A stretch of DNA of 64,000 nucleotides. It comes from Maratus speciosus (lineage: Eukaryota; Arthropoda; Arachnida; Araneae; Salticidae). Shown piece after piece: positions 34,760 to 46,070 of the stretch. Where the stretch lies: contig OZ010800.1 of the NCBI GenBank assembly GCA_963932465.1, positions 32,676,852 through 32,740,851 of the forward strand. Direction: 5' to 3'. The notes beneath the pieces are model-generated. The model was not told the origin of the DNA. It saw nothing but the letters and a program-made list of their open reading frames with translations, and did no database searches. The translations under genes and the position numbers were made by a program. Each line of letters opens with the position of its first letter. Position 1 is the first letter of the stretch.

Positions 34760-35007
34760 TTACTTACTTATGGAAGATGAATCTTGTTTATCAGATTAAT
34801 TGCAAAATATTTTTGTTACAGTTCGTTTTGATAACATTATGCATATTTAAAAAATAGTCACAATATCATTTTAATTTCGAGGGAAAAAAGCTCTAGTGCT
34901 ACGAAAATATTATTTCCTGTTGCCCTGATCCTGAAACTAAAATGATACTGTGACTATTTTTCAAATACACATACTTTTGTCAAGATTCATCTTCTGTGAG
35001 TGAGTAA
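34760..35007. mobile_element. ~250-bp imperfect hairpin MITE
   Basis: The ends TTACTTACTTA and TGAGTGAGTAA, inner inverted GAAGATGAATCTTG / CAAGATTCATCTTC, and a further inverted block AAAATAGTCACA / TGTGACTATTTT. No coding capacity. The target duplication is not clear. Confidence 0.6.
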
Positions 35008-35409
35008 CAATTTGAATTTCGTGATAGGATAACTTTTAACACGGATTCTCTAAATGGCTTTGTGTGTTTAAAAAAAAATCTATGTACTAAGTATGTAATC
35101 GAAATTTATCCGCCAGATGTAATGATCACCAAATGTAATTCGCATGTAAAAAATGAATCTAAAAACACATTGGAAATTATTCGGCTACTAAACAACACTG
35201 AAAGCGGCAGAGAACAAATACTGAAAATGTTATTTAGGTCAACGGATGCTTTGCACACCCAGAGAAAATTTTGATTGCAATGATCTCTGACGATGGTCAT
35301 CACATTATCATCCAAAGTCTGTGGATTCAAAGAACATATGTAGTAGGTTGATACACATAGAAAAATTAGGCCAGTCTTTGATAAAAAAAAATCACAATTT
35401 AATGTGTAA
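35008..35409. other. Spacer with a short open frame
   Basis: A 70-codon plus-strand frame at 35062-35274 (for example EIYPPDVMITKCNSHVKNES) has no recognised relatives and no exon signals I trust. Otherwise nothing was seen. Confidence 0.35.
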
Positions 35410-35480
35410 ATAAAACATCCTGCTCAGATGGCAGAGTCGTCGAACTGTGCGCAGGTGGTACTGTCCTGGGTAGATTTGGA
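35410..35480 (+). repeat. Possible tRNA-derived SINE head
   Basis: Contains TGGCAGAGTCGTCG, close to a polymerase III box A, and about 45 nt later GGTAGATTTGG, a weak box B, within a locally GC-richer patch. This is the usual layout of tRNA-derived SINE heads. The tail and target duplication are not defined. Confidence 0.3.
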
Positions 35481-37689
35481 AGCAACTAGGTAAGAGCTGT
35501 ATTCAAATCAACAATTCGTTGTATGCCACAACAGAGTGGCAATGCTCTTTTTTATCGAAATTCGTCAGTTTTGCTCCAGTTATACAGAATAAAGATACCC
35601 TTTTATCGTTTAAATATGTTAAGTCTTTGACAATAAAGGTTTATATAACACTTTAAAACAATAACCAGTTCTATAGGAAATTTTTAATTTTTTTTTGAAA
35701 AAATGTCAAATTTTAACCAAAATTTCGAAATTTGGACGAAAAGCACAGACCCTAGCCAACTTCTTTCAGCGGTAAAATGACATGCAGTTGAAGTACTACT
35801 ATAAAAGCAACTTTTGGCACCTCTCTGCATTTGGTAAAAGAAAATAATAATTTTTTTCGGTCCACCCTTTTTATAAGATCTACCATGCCAAATTTCTATC
35901 TTTAAGAATTCCATAAAAATCGTAATTTAGAACGGTTGTGTAAAGTATTTTGCGCATTTTCACACCGTTTAAATTTCGATTTTTTTAGAAGCTACATATA
36001 GGAAGCATTTACATCTTATAAGTAACAACCATACCAAGTTTCGAATTTGCAGGCACTTCGGTTTCTCAAAAATCGCATTTTTAGAAATCTTTTTCTCATG
36101 AAGCCGTTAGGTACACTGACTGGTTGTATCAGCCTTATGCCCCTGATGGGACCAACATTAAATATAGCCTATGTTGAAACGGGGACTGTCACCTTTAATT
36201 TGAAATCAATTTTACTTTTGAAATTGCTTCGGTAGTTCCTGAGATTACCCCTAGAAACACACAAACACACGTTACGTCTTTATATTATTAGGTTGCATTA
36301 ATCATTTCTTTTTTTTCAATGAAGTATCGTTTTCTTATGCTGTCAATTGTGAATTAAAAGTTTACAGTTGTACAACTAAAGATATATATGCAAGAGTAAC
36401 AAAAAATATTAAATTTAATGTTAATGTTAATGCTGCTAATTCTCCATGCTTTTCTGTAAAACATGTTTGTTGAATATGGATATGTTTACTTGAGATTTGA
36501 TATCATCCGTAAAATCTTTATTCCAGGTAGTATTTTGGGTAAAATAGAGAGTTTTTAAAAATAACTGATGCCCATTCAACAAAATTTGGGAACACTATAA
36601 ATGAAGCCCCCCCCCCAAAAAAATAGGTTATCTCAACATTTTTTTAGGGGGGAAGGGTGCAAAAGCTTTTTTTATCTCACGGAACGGTGAAAACGCAACA
36701 TTTTTTACTCTTGTCAAGTAGTGTATCGTTTTTTCTGTATTTTTTAATTCGGAATCGAATGATATCCTCTGCAAATCAATTAGATCATTTGTTACAAAGT
36801 TACAGCAGATTTTATGCATAAAAAATGGAAAATGATATTTTAATGAACTTAAATAACATTTTACAGCAATAACTCATGGTTATTCAAGAAATTTGGTAAG
36901 AACTTTTTTTCGCATAAGAAATGAATATCCGATGTGTCCATAAAAAATACAGTTCTTTTACCGAGATTTGGGGTGCGAATGGGGGGGGGGGGGTTATCTA
37001 AAGGGGTGGGGATAATTCAACTATTTTTAATTAAATCAAGTGAGGTATCGTTTATTAAGTATCTTTTAAATTCTGAATGTAATGATACCAAGTTGATGCG
37101 ATCATTAGTTACAAAGGTATGGTAAGTTTTATGAATTCAAAATTATACGCTATTACTACCGACAGCTTTGCAGCATTTATTTTGCGTTCATATCATGTTC
37201 TTTAATTCATATTAAATGTCCTAAACTAATTAAATGTCCTCAAAATAGCAATAATTAAAATCAGTATTGCCTGAGTCCTTTTCAAGGTCATCAAAGTTGT
37301 AAAAATTCATGTATTAATAATTTTATATTAATAAAAGCATTCACGACTTTATAGTCATAAAACCTACCCTCTTGAATTTCCCCTCTTTTCATAAAATGTC
37401 ACCTTTAGCCCCCAAACACAATAAAAGAGCTTTAGTTTTTGTTGACTGATCGGATATTTATTACCAAGCTTCTGGCATATGGTGAAGGGAACAACAACTG
37501 CAATGTAATTGTCGATAAAAAAGTCCCACTAGCTCCGAAGATATGATTTTTCTATTTCTAAATTTTTCTAAGTTTTAAAGAAAATTAACTAAACTTTCTT
37601 CTTTAATATTTCTAATAAAATTGCAAAAGAATTTTAAAAGTGTGTATTTTGAATTACAAGTTTTAACAAAGATAAAAATATCTTTAAAT
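35481..37689. other. AT-rich repeats without supportable gene
   Basis: The segment at about 35690-36290 looks like an interspersed repeat ending in GTAGTTCCTGAGATTACC and an A/C-rich tail. C and G homopolymer runs lie at about 36608-36616 and 36979-36992. No protein trace. Confidence 0.5.
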
Positions 37690-40600
37690 AAAGACATAGA
37701 AATCCCTACAGGGAATTAGATATGAGATAAGGGAAATGTCTGTAAAATGATGACAGAGAACTAGTGTAAATTTACATAGAGTCTCGTTTTTTCCTGTGTT
37801 TTTACAGAAATTTTTGACCGTGAGTGTAAAAGAAATTTTCGAAGACCATACTTTTTCTTTCCGCAATCATGCCCATACCATCTGAGGTTATTATGTTCGG
37901 CACAACATCTTGTTTGATCGCTATTATTTCGCATATTTTAAAATTTTTAGCTTTTTCCAGCGTAGATGTTCTTGCTGATCTTCGCCAGAAATACATTTCG
38001 GTAGAGAGGAGTTCCGTTTTTTGGAATAGAATTAGGGTCTATGTCTCCGAAACATACAGCAAAATGCTTTGCACTATTGCATTAAAAATTAATCGTTTAG
38101 TTTTGGGAAGCATATTACTACTCCACAGAACAGGATTCAACATAGCAATTATGTTTCTGCCTTCTCCAATTTTTTCTTTTCATCCATTTGTGAAGATGAA
38201 TGATAGGCCCAAGATATTTGCATCACTGAAATTTTTTTATAATTATATTATCCAATAAAATAAAACTGTTAGACTTGCTGACTGAGCAGTTTTAACTCAT
38301 ATTTATCTTTAATCGTAATTCAACATGAGTATCCTTAATTTCTGAAAAATGTACATGTGCCTTAATTTTAGTTTCTGCTATGGCGACTTGTTCATTCGCG
38401 AATAATCAATGAGGGATATTTTTACCATAATTCAGTTTAAGGCCGTTTTGTGTCATTTACCCGTTTATTCTCTGAAGCAGATAGCAATATATATCTTTTA
38501 ATAAAGCTGGCGAGAGACAAAAACCTTGCATAAGGCCTTTATTAACGATGAATGGTTCATATACCTTACATCCAACTTTAACGCTACAGCTTTTTCTATA
38601 AAATGCATTAATAATCTTGATCAGCTTTTCATTTATATTTGTTATTTTATGTCATTTTAAAAGTAAACTTGTTTGTATGGATATAGATCTGTTATAAGTT
38701 TTTTCAATATTAACAAATATAAGTTCTGTTGTTATTTCCTCCCCACTCTGTTTTTCCAGAACTTGTTTTAATGCAAAAATGCAGTTCGTGCAATATCTTT
38801 CTGTTGAAGAAACTTTAATCACTTTACTTTCGTTTTTTTAGTCTTTGTCTTAAAACTCTCCCGAATACCTTTATAACTCAATTTGTAACTCATATCCCTC
38901 CGTAGTTGATGTAGAATGTTTTATCCCTTTTATAGTACTTAAAAAATAGTATTTAGTGTCCTTCCTCAACACATAATTGTATTGAATCTCCTACTAAGAT
39001 CATGCTGTGTAATTTTGTTAATATCCTTGCAATGCTTTTACCACACTATTTAAGCAGGTAAAGATTTACTCCACTAGGTGTAGGTGATCAATCATTTTTC
39101 CCTCAGTCAGAGTTTTATCGACTTCTGCACCTGTAAGCACCTGTAAATTGGAATCCAACATTTAGGGTATAAAAGAAGAAGTGATTTATTTTTTTCAGCT
39201 TGAGAAGTCTCTATCGATATCTTAATCATTTCAAGTTTCATGATGTGCATTAGTTTCCCTTCCCATTAAATACTTCCCGACATCTGAGTATTTTTTTAAA
39301 ATTTTAGTTGGCAAATTATGCTAGCAGATGATTTTTCCTATTCTTCTATTTTCCATCGTCTAATGTTTTTCATTATCTCCTTTGTTTTTGCCTTTGTATA
39401 TCTCTAAACGAACGTCGTCTTTTGTATTCAACTGCTAAAATTGCTTCGTTCTTTTCTTGAATTCCTTTAACCCTTAAATGCCTGATTTTCCAAAAACCAT
39501 TGTAATAATGTTTTTCGGCTTTCATTTTAAAAATAAATCATGGGAAAAATACTTTAAAAAATCATATTTTGTATTAAGTATGGTTTACGGCTGAAAAACA
39601 GTTTGTTACTAATCGGCAATACTGGTCTTTAATTGAAAAAATAATTTTCCTTTATAAAATTCTATAATATTAAACACACAAGAGTTTTAGGAACTATAAT
39701 AAGAAATAAATTTTACTTGCTCACTGCAGAACAAAATAGGGTATTTCGCAAGTTTCCAAACAAAACAAAAAGAACATGTAGCAACAATTGAAAAAATAAA
39801 TCTATATTTATTCTGAAACAGCACAAATGTTGCCATCTACATGTTGAAAATCGATTTAATAATATTTTCAGAATATATTTTATTGGCAACATTAGGCATT
39901 GTAGCTTCAATATTATTCTAATAGTATTTTAGAAGCCTAAATTGGGTATGTTGCCGAAAAGCAACACCCGGCATTTAAGGGTTAAGAACTTCCACATTCA
40001 ACCAGTTCTTACTCCATTTCTATCCCTTGTACCAATACCTCCAGAGCAATAGCTTTAATATTTTGTTTAAGATTGTTAATTTATCGTCTACTGCACCTTT
40101 GAAATCTTCATACAGCCATTCTCTAACATGTTTCTCATATCCCACTTTAAGCTGGTCACAGTATTTCAATAGCGATTTTTCACTAGATAATTTTGTTTTA
40201 CTCCTAAACCAGTTCCGTCGAAATTTTGCTTTGACTTCAACACCCGGATCTGGTTCATATTCTTTAATTCTATATACTCTAGCTACCTGAAGTTTCATTA
40301 AAGCAGTTTGACCACTTACAATCAGATCAATGATCGATTTTGGTTTTTTTCGTTTTTGTTACCATGTGTAACGATGGCTTTCCTTGCATTGGAAAAGTAT
40401 TCTGTATTTTACTGCCTGGTAGCTCTAGATGTCAATTAAATATTTCCCGTTGACATTCCGAATTTTCACCCATATCTTCCAATAACATCATGGCCCACTC
40501 TTTTTCCTATTCTTGCTTTAAGGCCTCTTTTATTTTGGTGGAATTATTAGTGATATCCTATACTGCTTTAAAATATGCATTTTTTCTCCATAACTGCCAT

Positions 40601-41205
40601 CGTTTATTGGCACATAAGTTACTAAAATGCAGATTTCTCTTCCAAAAATTGTCGTGCATACCGGCAAAATCCCTTCACTCTGAAAACTGTAATTTGTTCT
40701 CTTATTTCGTAGCTGATTTCTAATTATGACTAGAACGTCTGCTGTAGCATGTTTGTTTCTTTTTCTTTTACACTCCAAAAACAGAGATATTTACCTGGTT
40801 TATTTTCCCTTTCCCTCCTTTTTGCCCTTAAGTGTAGTGCTACGTCACTTTTCGCTGCCATTATCTCTTAAATCAAAATTGATTTTATTATTTATTTCTT
40901 GAACGTTCCAGTATACAAAAGAGATATTCCTTCTTCGTTTGTGGAGGCTTTTTTCTTGGAATCAGTCCAAAATTATGCTCCTTAACTCTTTTTCAGTAAA
41001 GATGTTTATACGTTGAAAGCCCACCGCAACAGCCCCCGCCCTCCTTTAATCTCACGCTCAACTGTGTCTCCGTTTGTTTGGTCTTGAACCTGCCCGTCCT
41101 GGGTGACCCTACCAGGAACAGATATTCCCGCCCGTATAGGCTCAAGGATCACTGTGCCACACCAGCCCAACGGCGGATGCACCATCAGGGTATCTTTTAA
41201 ATCAT
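37690..41205 (-). pseudogene. Non-LTR retrotransposon (LINE), decayed, split by a MITE
   Basis: Minus-strand trace with the order of a two-domain LINE. A 5' region (about 40980-41200) includes SLYGRKYLF-like and LVGSPRTGRFKTKQTET words. A possible endonuclease remnant is at 40530-40778 (EICILVTYVPIND). A linker is at 40020-40298. RT palm remnants (LIFVNIEKTYN) lie at about 38700, RT box SCSVKVGCKVYEPFIVNKGL and MQGFCLSPALL at about 38510-38600, and the typical C-terminus LNPVLWSSNMLPKTKRLIFN, AIVQSILLYVSET and MYFWRRSARTS at about 37960-38170. The palm Asp is replaced (NIEKTYN where DLEKAYD is usual), so it is dead. It is close to the Jockey/CR1 group by feel; the clade is not certain. A 501-bp TTAA element (39481-39981) interrupts it. 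Confidence 0.78.
39481..39981. mobile_element. 501-bp piggyBac-type MITE in the LINE
   Basis: The exact 12-bp inverted ends CCCTTAAATGCC (39481-39492) and GGCATTTAAGGG (39970-39981) are bordered by TTAA at 39477-39480 and 39982-39985. CCC-starting ends with a TTAA target are the piggyBac hallmark. It is non-coding and younger than the LINE that it splits. Confidence 0.85.
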
Positions 41206-41213
41206 TAACTTAA

Positions 41214-42425
41214 GGCTGCTCGTCACTCAGTTTCAGAATTCCCCTCGGTAATATTAAGAGGGCACATATTTAAAACCTTCAAAAAATCGATTTTTTGTTT
41301 TTTAATTCATTTGACAGCTAATGTTTTACTGAACAATTTGCCATAAGCCGCATCAAAATATTCGTAAAATTGCGCTTGTTATAGTAAAAAATGTAAATAA
41401 GCCTTCGTCTGTTTCAAACAAAACATTTATGTTTAAACTGATTATTCTTAAAATTTGATATTTTTTTTTTACTTGCGCTCACGCTAACTCCAAATATATC
41501 AGAGGTAATGATTACAAACTTTATATATATATTGACCGGATTATTTTCTTCGAATTGAACTAAAATCTAAGGAATTTAACAAAAATTATTAAAGGTATGA
41601 GTATTCGAGTGACGAAAATTATCAAACTTTTCATATTTCTATTTTGAAAAAAAAAAAAACTTTAGAATTCCTTGTTTATTCATTGGATTTTAGTTCATTT
41701 GATTTTGTGGTAATATTCTTAACTTACATTAAAAGTTTCAAAGTTCTAGAGGGCATAGATATTTTTAAATCATCAGAGCAAGCTATATACATTATCATTA
41801 ATTTTAAAAAATCATACATTAAGGAATAATTATTATTTATTAATTATACAATGTTTAATGCAAATTATATATTATATTGCTTGGAGAAAATATTTTCTTA
41901 TTAACAAAAAAAAAAAACCAAAAAAAAAAAAAAAAACCTGAGGTGGTTATTGCAAAAATGAGTGCATGGGTCCACACTAAATTTTTGTCTACGAAATCAA
42001 TTTTTTCGTCTTTTTAAAGGATATGTGCCCCAATGTCTATGGGCATTTGATGCATTCTTATATTTAAAATATCTCCTCGGGACATTAATGTTTTTAACGT
42101 CTTTTTTTGTGTATTCTTTTTAAAGGATGTCTCTTTTTCTTAGTTCTCAAAACAATTCTAAATTCTATGCTTAATTTTATATGAAGTGTTACATTTTTAC
42201 TCCCAGTTCGTCTGCTTTTAACGCATAAAATATTAAATTAATCATAGATTTTAGAAATATTTTGACAACTAAGAAAAAAAAAAGACATTCTTTTAGAAGA
42301 GCACACAGAAAACAGAAATAAAAATATATTAATATCCCCAGGAGATATTTTAAATAAAAGAATATTCAAACGCTCATAGACTTAACATTATAGATGGGAA
42401 TTGGGGAACTGGGCGACGGGCAGCC
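41214..42425. mobile_element. 1.2-kb TTAA-flanked element containing an internal foldback
   Basis: The ends GGCTGCTCGTCACTCAG and CTGGGCGACGGGCAGCC are inverted copies with a few differences, bordered by TTAA (41210-41213 and 42426-42429). The right part (about 42048-42370) is itself a hairpin with arms of about 140 nt (TTTAAAATATCTCCT against AGGAGATATTTTAAA, and CTTAGTTCTCAAAA against its mirror). A smaller hairpin lies at about 41560-41705. No protein. Confidence 0.75.
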
Positions 42426-42429
42426 TTAA

Positions 42430-43479
42430 GTTCTAGACCCAACTGCGTCCAAGTTATTAAGTAATTTCACACATTATGCTATATCAGGTTTTAGCAAACC
42501 TTGAATGAATATTAATTATAAAATGTTGTTTCCGCATACATTTTTCACTGCCAGCTGTATTTAATTCATACTTGCATTTACATCTATTGTGTTTCCACAG
42601 TTTAAAAAAATCTAATTATGAAAGCCTCCATTGAATGTCATTTAAGTATTTTTATAAAATTTTATTGATAATTGGTTATACTATTTACTAATATACATTT
42701 GTTAGTTTGGTTGCATATTTATTCACTATAACTAAATAGTTTAAAAGCATATAAATATAAAATTAGGGCCAAAATCTAGCTACTAGTATCGAGATAATTA
42801 AAAAAGTCATTCGAGACAAAGATGAAATTAAAATTTTTTGGTTATTTCATAATAAGTAGAAAACTTGAAAAAAATGTTTATCATTTATCTCTTAAAAGGC
42901 AAACCTTATTTTTTTTACAGACTACAATTTTATTTATTATAATTTTCATGAAAAAGTATAATAAAAATTGTATTTTTTTCTGTAATAATGTATGAAGAAT
43001 TAGAATTATGCAATGTCTTGAAACTGTCCCTTACCTCTTGTAGAGTAAGATGTCACTTTATATAACATAACTTTTTGATAAATGCAACAAATTTAATTTC
43101 TGCTTAAAATTTAATAGGTTAAAAGTCCACTTACATGTTATAAGTTGTGAGATAACTTATTTTAAGGGTAACTAACGGTCAGTGTTTGCCCATTTCCGAA
43201 CATTTTGCACTTAGCGAAAGCATTAAGAGTTAATGAAGAGATTTTGCAGTTAAAAGGTATGCATATTTATTAGTATTTCTTTAATGATTTCTAATAAATT
43301 AAAATATGGACTTTGACAAACACTAAAAAGAATGAAAGAAACTATGAAAGAAAGTGAGTGTTTTTTGTGTTAAAATATGTAAATATAAAAAATACAAAAT
43401 ATGTAAATATTAAAAAAAATTCTCAATTAACTCCACTAGACTTTCCAAACACTATACAGAATACTTTGCGCAGTAAGCT
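42430..43479. other. AT-rich spacer, nothing recognised
   Basis: No gene-like trace on either strand. I looked here for the missing left end of the Tc1 element that follows and did not find it. Confidence 0.6.
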
Positions 43480-44450
43480 TCAAACTAGTGTTTGGAGAAT
43501 GTGTGGCTGTAAAGAGAACCAATTATGCTTTACGTTTTGCTTTAATTTCTGAATAGTAGAAAAGTGACGACCGTGAACATATACATCTCGTGCAATTACT
43601 CCCCAAGGGTTATCAATTGGATTGAGGTCTGGGCTGATAGCTGGCCAGTCTAAAATGGTCACTTGATTCTGCGTAAATCAAGATGTTGTTGAATGACGGA
43701 TGTGAATTGACGCATTGTCCTCTTGGAATTTTCAGTTATCTCTTTCAAAAATGTTTCCAAATGGAAGTAGATTGTTTTTAAGGACATTTTAATAATTCTC
43801 AAAGAACTGCTGACCATGAAGAGAAGCAATATCCGTTGTTCCATTCAAACAAATCGCGTCCCACACCATGTGAGGTGACACACCGTGTGTCCCCTCCTTA
43901 TTGTCGACTAAAGAACTCACGAGATTCTCGTCGCAGATCATGCCGATGGTATGCCCAGCCAACAGGGCCATCCAAATTGGTTTTGTTTTCGTCACTGAAG
44001 AAACACTTAACAATCCATCTTCCCAAAGCGTGTGTTTTTTAGTTCATTTAGTTAACGCGTGCATTTCTATGGTGCACTTTCAGCATAGATTCTTCGCACA
44101 TTATGCTATATTTATGAATTTTGCTTGCATGTATGCAACGGTGAACAGTAGATCTCGTAATAGGAAATGCTAAATTCTTCGAAATTTCACGAATAAACAT
44201 CTTTTGGGCTAAAGCTACTCGAAAAATCTCTCTGTCTTGTCGCAGATTTGCTTTTTTGGTCGACCGGAATGTTGTTTTGCAATCGCATTGTCACTTTTTG
44301 ATAAAATTTCATAAATTCCGGATCTGTTACTCTTTATTTGTTTAGCAATATCAGAAATTTAAACATTTGTGTTTTTAAACGCCAAACTTTAGCTATATCA
44401 GCAGAAGAGAATTGAACGTTGCAAGGCATTTTCCCACTGTTCAATAATTG
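43480..44450 (-). pseudogene. Tc1-type transposase, decayed
   Basis: Minus-strand trace in order: a start near 44429 (MPCNVQFSSADIAKV), helix-turn-helix region remnants, KCFFSDENKTN with the first catalytic Asp and LDGPVGWAYH (about 43950-44000), an NASIHI-like second block (about 43700), and LDWPAISPDLNPIDNPWG with the third acidic position (about 43600-43655). The expected residue in the last block is Glu (NPIE); here it reads Asp. Several frameshifts separate the blocks. Cut-and-paste transposition with a TA target is the known role of the family. A right terminal sequence is at 44690-44753. Confidence 0.85.
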
Positions 44451-44689
44451 AAGAATGAGCAGTGATTTTATATTTAGCAGTGGGAACTTCACATGTACAG
44501 AACGCAGAAAATGCAAATTTTTTGATACAGTGGAAATAATAGCAATTCTCTTCATTGTCCATATATTATTGGGACAGCTTATTTTGAATTTTATTTTTTT
44601 ACAAAAATTCTGCAAAATCTATACAGTATTTCGTTATTATAACAAACATATTTTATAATTCCATATGTTTATTATTTTTTTCGTGATTA

Positions 44690-44755
44690 TGGCTTCATAT
44701 TTTGAGCTGTTATTTCAAAAAATCGTTTGTCCATATACTTATGAGACGCACTGTA
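44690..44755 (-). repeat. Right terminal repeat of the Tc1 element
   Basis: On the minus strand the end reads TA then CAGTGCGTCTCATAAGTA, a typical Tc1 terminus (CAGTG...ATAAGTAT..GGAC). No matching left terminus was found near 43.1-43.5 kb, so the element is truncated on that side or its left end has decayed. Confidence 0.65.
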
Positions 44756-45595
44756 TTACTGCTATTTCTTATAATACATGTTATAGCGGGAAAAAAGAGG
44801 AAACTAGTGAAGAATGAGCAAGTACGACTACTGCTATATGTTTCTTTTATGTTTTCAATGTTTTGTTTACTTTTACCATGCTAACATTTTTTTTTTTTTT
44901 TTTTACAAATATTAATAAGGGTAGTTTTTTTTTTACTATATTAAAAATTAAGGACTAATTATAATGGTACGTATTAACGCAACTACTAAATATAATTTTA
45001 ATAACTGGGTTATGGTGCAAAGATTAAATATTTTATGTTTGTGTTAAAAAGAAATTAGCCTAGCAGGGAAATTATATTTGTTGTTTATTTTTTCTTGGAA
45101 CTTATAATGCGAGAATAAATCCATATTTGAATCCACATTTACTATCAGTTATTATTCCACTCGGTCGTATAAAAATAAACAATGAGTTAAACATTAATAC
45201 AATTAAATTTTAATCTAAATATGCGTAAAAGACGAAATGTTCAACGTAAACATATAAAAAAGACATTTCGGTCAGTGCCGGGAGGAAGAGGTAGCTTTCA
45301 TATTTCTCGGTTTTAAAATTTTGCAAGTTTTACTCGAAGCTAATTTTACTCAAATTTTAAGAAGATAAAATGTGACGAACCCGATAAGAGAATATTCGTC
45401 GATACCGAGTTTGAATAAGAATTGCACCAAATTACTAAGCTATAGCCAAGTTAGCATCATTTATGGTTACTTATTTTTGGTCACTGAATCTGGCTTTATT
45501 TTGACAAGTGTCGCCAAGTTTGGCGAGAATTTGAAGCTAACGGGTATTAATAATATTTAAGCATTGCGCGGCAGTGCACGGTGCAAATTACCACC
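44756..45595. other. AT-rich spacer, nothing recognised
   Basis: Homopolymer T runs near 44887-44905; no gene trace. Confidence 0.6.
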
Positions 45596-46070
45596 ATTAA
45601 CAAGATGGAGGATGAAGCGGGCCAACGAACTCGGTCGAAACATTGGTATGTTACTATGCATACAATCAATCAAATCCAAATCTGTTTATAAATACGACAG
45701 TTACAGCGCGAGAAATATCAGATTGCTTCAAGGTGTCAGCAGACCTAGAAATTCAAAGTGCTATATCTCAGCCATTTTTTAAGATAAAGACGAAAACAGG
45801 TATGCTCCGGAATCCTTGTATTAAGGTCAAACTCTTAAGGAAAAAATTTTTTTTCAGTTTTCAATTTATTTGCACCACTTTTTAAATTAAAAAAATTTCT
45901 AAAGACTTTAAAAGACCGCCATTTTGAAACAAGATGGCTGATGAAGCTGGCCACCGAACTTGGTCGAAAAATTGGTATGTACTATGAGAACAATTAATCT
46001 CATCCAAATCACTTAATAAATACGAGAATTATCGCATGACAAATATCAGATATATATATATATCAGATAC
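45596..46070 (+). repeat. Two diverged direct copies of a ~130-nt unit
   Basis: Copy 1 (from 45601) and copy 2 (from 45933) both read ACAAGATGG, then GATGAAGC, GGCCA, CGAACT and TGGTCGAAA, followed by similar A/T-rich sequence (AATCCAAATC, AATACGA). Spacing is about 330 nt. Short in-frame words occur but no protein family is recognised. It is probably an internally repeated interspersed element. Confidence 0.55.

Noticed and set aside
37869..38258. 129-codon plus-strand frame
   Set aside because: It is the antisense of the LINE reverse transcriptase C-terminus, which is clearly coding on the minus strand.
43180..43240. CAGTGTTTGCCCATT as left end of the Tc1 element
   Set aside because: It begins like a Tc1 terminus but does not match the right end beyond CAGTG.
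45930..45965. CTGATGAAGC...CGAAC as hammerhead-like motif
   Set aside because: Core residues after stem II do not match and the same place in the sister copy lacks the CTGATGA word.
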